Of a DNA stretch of 7,731 nt, positions 6,110 to 7,731 are shown piece by piece. Source of the stretch: an uncultured Oscillospiraceae bacterium. Lineage in GTDB: Bacteria; Bacillota; Clostridia; Oscillospirales; Oscillospiraceae. The notes beneath the pieces were generated by a model, which saw only the letters and a program-made list of their open reading frames with translations, was not told the DNA's origin and ran no database searches. Each line of letters begins with the position of its first letter. The first letter of the stretch is position 1. The stretch is from contig CAJTLK010000083.1 of assembly GCA_910577415.1 (NCBI GenBank), positions 1-7,731 of the forward strand, in the 5' to 3' direction. Position numbers and translations under genes: made by a program.

Positions 6110-6601
6110 TTACTGATATTGTTCCCGCAGCTCCTTATCGGCCTTCAGAACGGCGGCGGTCTCCTTTTCACGGGCGGCGGAGAGCTTGTCCGCCAAAGAC
6201 ATGTCGGTAACGGCCATGATCTGGATGGCCAGCAGGGCGGCGTTTTTGGCCCCATTTACCGCCACCGTAGCCACCGGGATGCCTGAGGGCATCTGGACAG
6301 TGGAGAGCAGGGCGTCCATGCCGTCGAAGTTGGCCCCGGCGCAGGGGATACCGATGACGGGGAGGGTGGTGTTGGCGGCCAAGGCCCCCGCCAAATGAGC
6401 CGCCATACCGGCGGCGGCAATGAGAACAGAAAATCCGCTCTCCCGTGCCGATGCGGCAAACTCCCTTGCCTCATTCGGACAGCGGTGAGCGGATAAAACG
6501 CGCACTTCCGTATCCACGCCATAGTCCCGCAATACTCCGATGGCCTTTTCCACCACCGGCAGGTCGCTGGTACTGCCCATGACGATCCCTACTTTTCTCA
6601 T
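6110..6601 (-). CDS. purE: 5-(carboxyamino)imidazole ribonucleotide mutase / AIR carboxylase catalytic subunit
   Basis: Role: makes CAIR, by rearranging N5-CAIR (class I) or carboxylating AIR directly (class II). Seen: 163 residues, standard PurE length. Motifs: VGIVMGSTSDLPV (4-16), SAHRCPNEA (37-45) with the active-site His39, AAAGMAAHLAGALAA (62-76), VIGIPC (82-87), and LLSTVQMPSGIPVATVAVNGAKNAALLA (98-125, cited as positions with key MPSGI and NAALLA). The AHR and AGMAAHL parts read as class I, but the segment after MPSGI is shorter than in E. coli and no purK is adjacent. Start: ATG 6601 with AAGGAGG at 6616-6610 eight bases upstream. An open frame continues upstream to 6679, but that part lies inside the riboswitch terminator and has no ribosome binding site. 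It is the first gene of the operon. Confidence 0.97.
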   Translation of the reverse strand: MRKVGIVMGSTSDLPVVEKAIGVLRDYGVDTEVRVLSAHRCPNEAREFAASARESGFSVLIAAAGMAAHLAGALAANTTLPVIGIPCAGANFDGMDALLSTVQMPSGIPVATVAVNGAKNAALLAIQIMAVTDMSLADKLSAAREKETAAVLKADKELREQYQ

Positions 6602-6619
6602 TGGGTCATCCTCCTTATG

Positions 6620-6668
6620 AAAATAAAAAACTGGGCGCTCCAATACCCTGTGGTATCGGAATGCCCAG
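6620..6668 (-). terminator. Intrinsic terminator of the ZTP riboswitch expression platform
   Basis: Seen on the minus strand: CTGGGC (6668-6663) pairs with GCCCAG (6636-6631), and CCGATACC (6659-6652) with GGTATTGG (6647-6640) around an ACAG loop. The three-base junctions between them also mostly pair, leaving one A-C mismatch in 17 positions. TTTTTTATTTT follows at once. The 5' arm CTGGGC is also part of the conserved ligand-binding region of the aptamer, so aptamer folding and terminator formation compete. The purE ribosome binding site begins four bases after the T-run. Inference: ligand binding prevents termination (ON switch), as known for pfl-type riboswitches. Confidence 0.93.
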
Positions 6669-6744
6669 ACGGTCGGCACGACTTTCCAAGTCTCAGTCTC
6701 TCCGCTCCCCTGTGGTGCTCCACATTCCGTCAGTTACGAAGAAA
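6662..6744 (-). ncRNA. ZTP riboswitch (pfl motif) aptamer controlling the pur operon
   Basis: Seen on the minus strand in order: P1 5' arm TTTCTTCGT (6744-6736); AACTGACGG (6735-6727); P2 TGTGG/CCACA (6724-6720, 6715-6711) with loop AGCA; conserved GGGGAGCG (6710-6703); P1 3' arm GCGGAGAGA (6705-6697), all nine positions pairing if G-U is allowed; an optional hairpin GACTT/AAGTC (6692-6680); then P3 TGCC/GGCA (6678-6675, 6665-6662) enclosing CCGTCTGG. The loop CCGTC (6672-6668) is fully complementary to GACGG (6731-6727), forming the expected pseudoknot. Known: pfl RNAs bind ZMP/ZTP, signals of 10-formyl-folate shortage, and turn on purine and one-carbon genes. Here ZMP is the substrate of the operon's own formyltransferase. 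The consensus is recalled, not searched. Confidence 0.93.
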
Positions 6745-6757
6745 TTTACCGCTAAAA

Positions 6758-6786
6758 AGTATACCACGGAAGAACGGATTTGAACA
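6758..6786 (-). promoter_or_regulatory. Probable pur operon promoter with extended -10
   Basis: Seen on the minus strand: TATACT at 6763-6758 preceded by TGG (6766-6764), giving an extended -10 TGnTATACT. Seventeen bases upstream lies a weak -35, TGTTCA (6786-6781), matching three of six consensus positions. Transcription would start near 6751, only a few bases before the riboswitch P1 stem at 6744, which fits a leader made almost entirely of the riboswitch. Placement relative to the aptamer is the main support. Confidence 0.75.
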
Positions 6787-6971
6787 GACGGGAAAATGAG
6801 AGAAATAAGAGAATTTTCCTCCCCCGCTTTTGACAAAATCCACAACCGGCCTTCACGGCTTTATAAAAGGGAGACCTTTTTTGAATAAGTACAGCATATT
6901 ATTAACGGGACATGGACGGAGGTGGGGGGACCCTAATTTTGAGAATTTTATCGGAAATTGGCAGAGAGTTA
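6787..6971. other. Divergent intergenic region, no gene seen
   Basis: This stretch lies between the pur promoter and the lipoprotein promoter and is AT-richer than the genes on both sides. Open frames are short and lack ribosome binding sites or recognisable products. Two small dyads are visible. GGAAAAT (6791-6797) and ATTTTCC (6813-6819) flank a purine-rich 15-base centre just upstream of the pur -35 and could be an operator. AAAAGG/CCTTTT (6865-6880, loop GAGA) followed by TT is a weak terminator-like hairpin. No known purine-repressor box was recognised. Confidence 0.5.
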
Positions 6972-6999
6972 TTGACATTTCGCCCAAAAGGACTATAAT
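6972..6999 (+). promoter_or_regulatory. Consensus sigma-70-type promoter for the substrate-binding lipoprotein gene
   Basis: Seen: TTGACA at 6972-6977 and TATAAT at 6994-6999, both exact consensus hexamers, separated by 16 bases. Start of transcription is expected near 7006, giving a leader of about 97 bases before the ATG at 7103. Exact boxes suggest strong basal transcription, common for abundant solute-binding proteins. It diverges from the pur promoter about 210 bases away. Confidence 0.88.
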
Positions 7000-7005
7000 A
7001 TTGGA

Positions 7006-7102
7006 TAGCTAAAATCATCGAAGTGCCCAATTGCCCAGGGGCAGGCCGGTAGGAGCCCGGCGGCCCCGCCGCTCACAAATTCAAAGAAAAGAGGAGATCC
7101 GT
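7006..7102 (+). promoter_or_regulatory. GC-rich structured 5' leader of the lipoprotein gene, unassigned
   Basis: Seen: a GC-rich block at 7024-7075 stands out from AT-rich flanks. Possible stems are TGCCC/GGGCA (7024-7028, 7039-7043); GCCGG/CCGGC (7045-7049, 7057-7061); and, competing with the latter, GAGC-(CC)-GGCG/CGCC-GCTC (7053-7062, 7067-7074) with a GCCC loop. An unstructured A-rich stretch and a GAGGAGA ribosome binding site (7091-7097) follow. I do not recognise any known riboswitch class here, and no T-run follows the stems. It could be a stabilising leader or an unnamed regulatory RNA. Confidence 0.4.
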
Positions 7103-7731
7103 ATGAAAAAAGCTCTGTCTCTGCTCCTGGCCCTGGCCATGACCGCCTCCCTGTGCGCCTGCGGCGACAAGAAGGCCGATACGCCCGATCCCGCGCCCTC
7201 TCAGGCCGCTCCCGTGGAGAGCAAGGCCGCCGAGCCCGCCCCCGTGGAGAAGGACTATTCCAAGTACACCATCCGTATTTATTCCAACTCCAACTCCACC
7301 GAGCGTACCACCTGGCTCATCAATGAGGCCAAGGACGCCGGCTTTACCATCTCCATTGACGATAACTCCGTTATCTCCGGTGACACCGCCGCCATCCAGG
7401 CCGCCAACGAGAACAAGGACGGCGACCTGATCTTCGGCCTCAACGAGACCCGTTGGAGCCAGCTGGTGGACGGTACTTACGAGAACCTGAAGATCATGGA
7501 CTGGACTCCCAGCTGGGCCAATGAGGTGGGCGAGTATGTCTACCCCGGCAAGGCTTACGGCCTGGTCATCCAGAACGTGCTGATGCTCTACCGCAACGAC
7601 GACCTGGGCACCAAGGGAGAGGCACTCAGCTTTGACCACTGGGCCGACATCGTGGACTGCGGCTACACTTGGTATCGCCAGAACAAGGTGGGCGGCACCA
7701 CCAACGCCAACATCAACTCCGCCATGCTCTA
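7103..7731 (+). CDS. ABC transporter substrate-binding lipoprotein, 5' part, cut by window edge
   Basis: Seen: ATG 7103 with GAGGAGA at 7091-7097; the frame stays open for 209 codons to the window end. Residues 1-20 are a lipoprotein signal peptide: KK, a Leu/Ala-rich core, and lipobox Leu17-Cys18-Ala19-Cys20, with Cys20 the expected lipidated residue. Residues 21-50 form an Ala/Pro/Glu/Lys-rich linker that would lift the domain off the membrane. From 55 the sequence YTIRIYSNSNSTERTTWLINEAKDAGF resembles the first lobe of extracellular solute-binding proteins of the iron/thiamine/polyamine-like cluster, with GKAYGLVIQNVLMLYRNDDL (149-168) as the typical strand entering the second lobe. Inference: cell-surface binding protein of an ABC importer whose permease and ATPase should follow downstream. 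The substrate cannot be told. Nothing visible ties it to purine synthesis apart from being divergent. Confidence 0.85.
   Translation, partial: MKKALSLLLALAMTASLCACGDKKADTPDPAPSQAAPVESKAAEPAPVEKDYSKYTIRIYSNSNSTERTTWLINEAKDAGFTISIDDNSVISGDTAAIQAANENKDGDLIFGLNETRWSQLVDGTYENLKIMDWTPSWANEVGEYVYPGKAYGLVIQNVLMLYRNDDLGTKGEALSFDHWADIVDCGYTWYRQNKVGGTTNANINSAML

Noticed and set aside
6602..6679. Upstream extension of the purE frame by 26 codons
   Set aside because: It runs through the riboswitch P3 and terminator stem, lacks a ribosome binding site, and is unlike any PurE N-terminus; ATG 6601 has an ideal AAGGAGG.
6830..6867. A second plus-strand promoter, TTGACA 6830-6835 with TATAAA 6862-6867
   Set aside because: The spacer is 26 bases, far outside the working range, and a much better promoter lies at 6972-6999.
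6830..7012. A 60-codon plus-strand open frame in the divergent intergenic region
   Set aside because: No ribosome binding site or recognisable domain, and it runs through the lipoprotein promoter.
7073..7639. A 188-codon minus-strand open frame opposite the lipoprotein gene
   Set aside because: Antisense to a gene with promoter, ribosome binding site, signal peptide and lipobox; its low-complexity Gly/Val/Leu text is typical of a shadow frame.

Overview
The window looks like a GC-rich gut Firmicute of the class Clostridia, most likely the Oscillospiraceae group (Flavonifractor, Pseudoflavonifractor or Intestinimonas-like). This is an inference from four things: high-GC, GGC/GCC/CTG-rich codons, strong AAGGAGG ribosome binding sites, an LCAC-type lipobox, and clostridial-type purine enzymes. 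No search was run.

Layout. About 85% of the window is one minus-strand operon for de novo purine synthesis, read from about 6750 down to 1 and leaving the window inside its last visible gene. In transcription order it is purE (6601-6110), purC (6068-5388), purF (5388-3964), purM (3954-2917), purN (2923-2303), a PurO-type IMP cyclohydrolase (2310-1606), a stand-alone AICAR formyltransferase (1536-418) and the 5' third of purD (314-1, cut by the window edge). Most junctions are tight or overlapping (purC/purF, purF/purM, purM/purN, purN/cyclohydrolase), which suggests translational coupling. The purH/purD junction is a longer gap filled by a pair of inverted GC-rich palindromes.

Control. The operon leader holds a well-formed ZTP (pfl-type) riboswitch and an overlapping intrinsic terminator directly before the purE ribosome binding site. 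An extended -10 promoter lies just upstream. ZMP, the sensed metabolite, is AICAR, the substrate of the formyltransferase encoded in the same operon. The switch would therefore raise expression when formyl-folate runs short and AICAR builds up.

Unusual points. The operon's enzymes look mosaic. PurF has lost its N-terminal catalytic cysteine (MGGFFG in place of MCGIVG) and the other glutaminase residues I can align, but keeps the PRPP loop and all four Fe-S ligand cysteines. The two final steps, fused as bifunctional PurH in most bacteria, are split: a PurO-type cyclohydrolase (best known from archaea) beside a formyltransferase that reads closer to the animal ATIC domain than to E. coli PurH. 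PurE has no PurK next to it. purB, purL, purQ, purS and purK are not in the window.

On the right, divergent from the pur operon, a consensus sigma-70 type promoter (6972-6999) and a short GC-rich structured leader precede the start of an ABC-transporter substrate-binding lipoprotein gene (7103 to the window end, incomplete). Its substrate cannot be told from the sequence.
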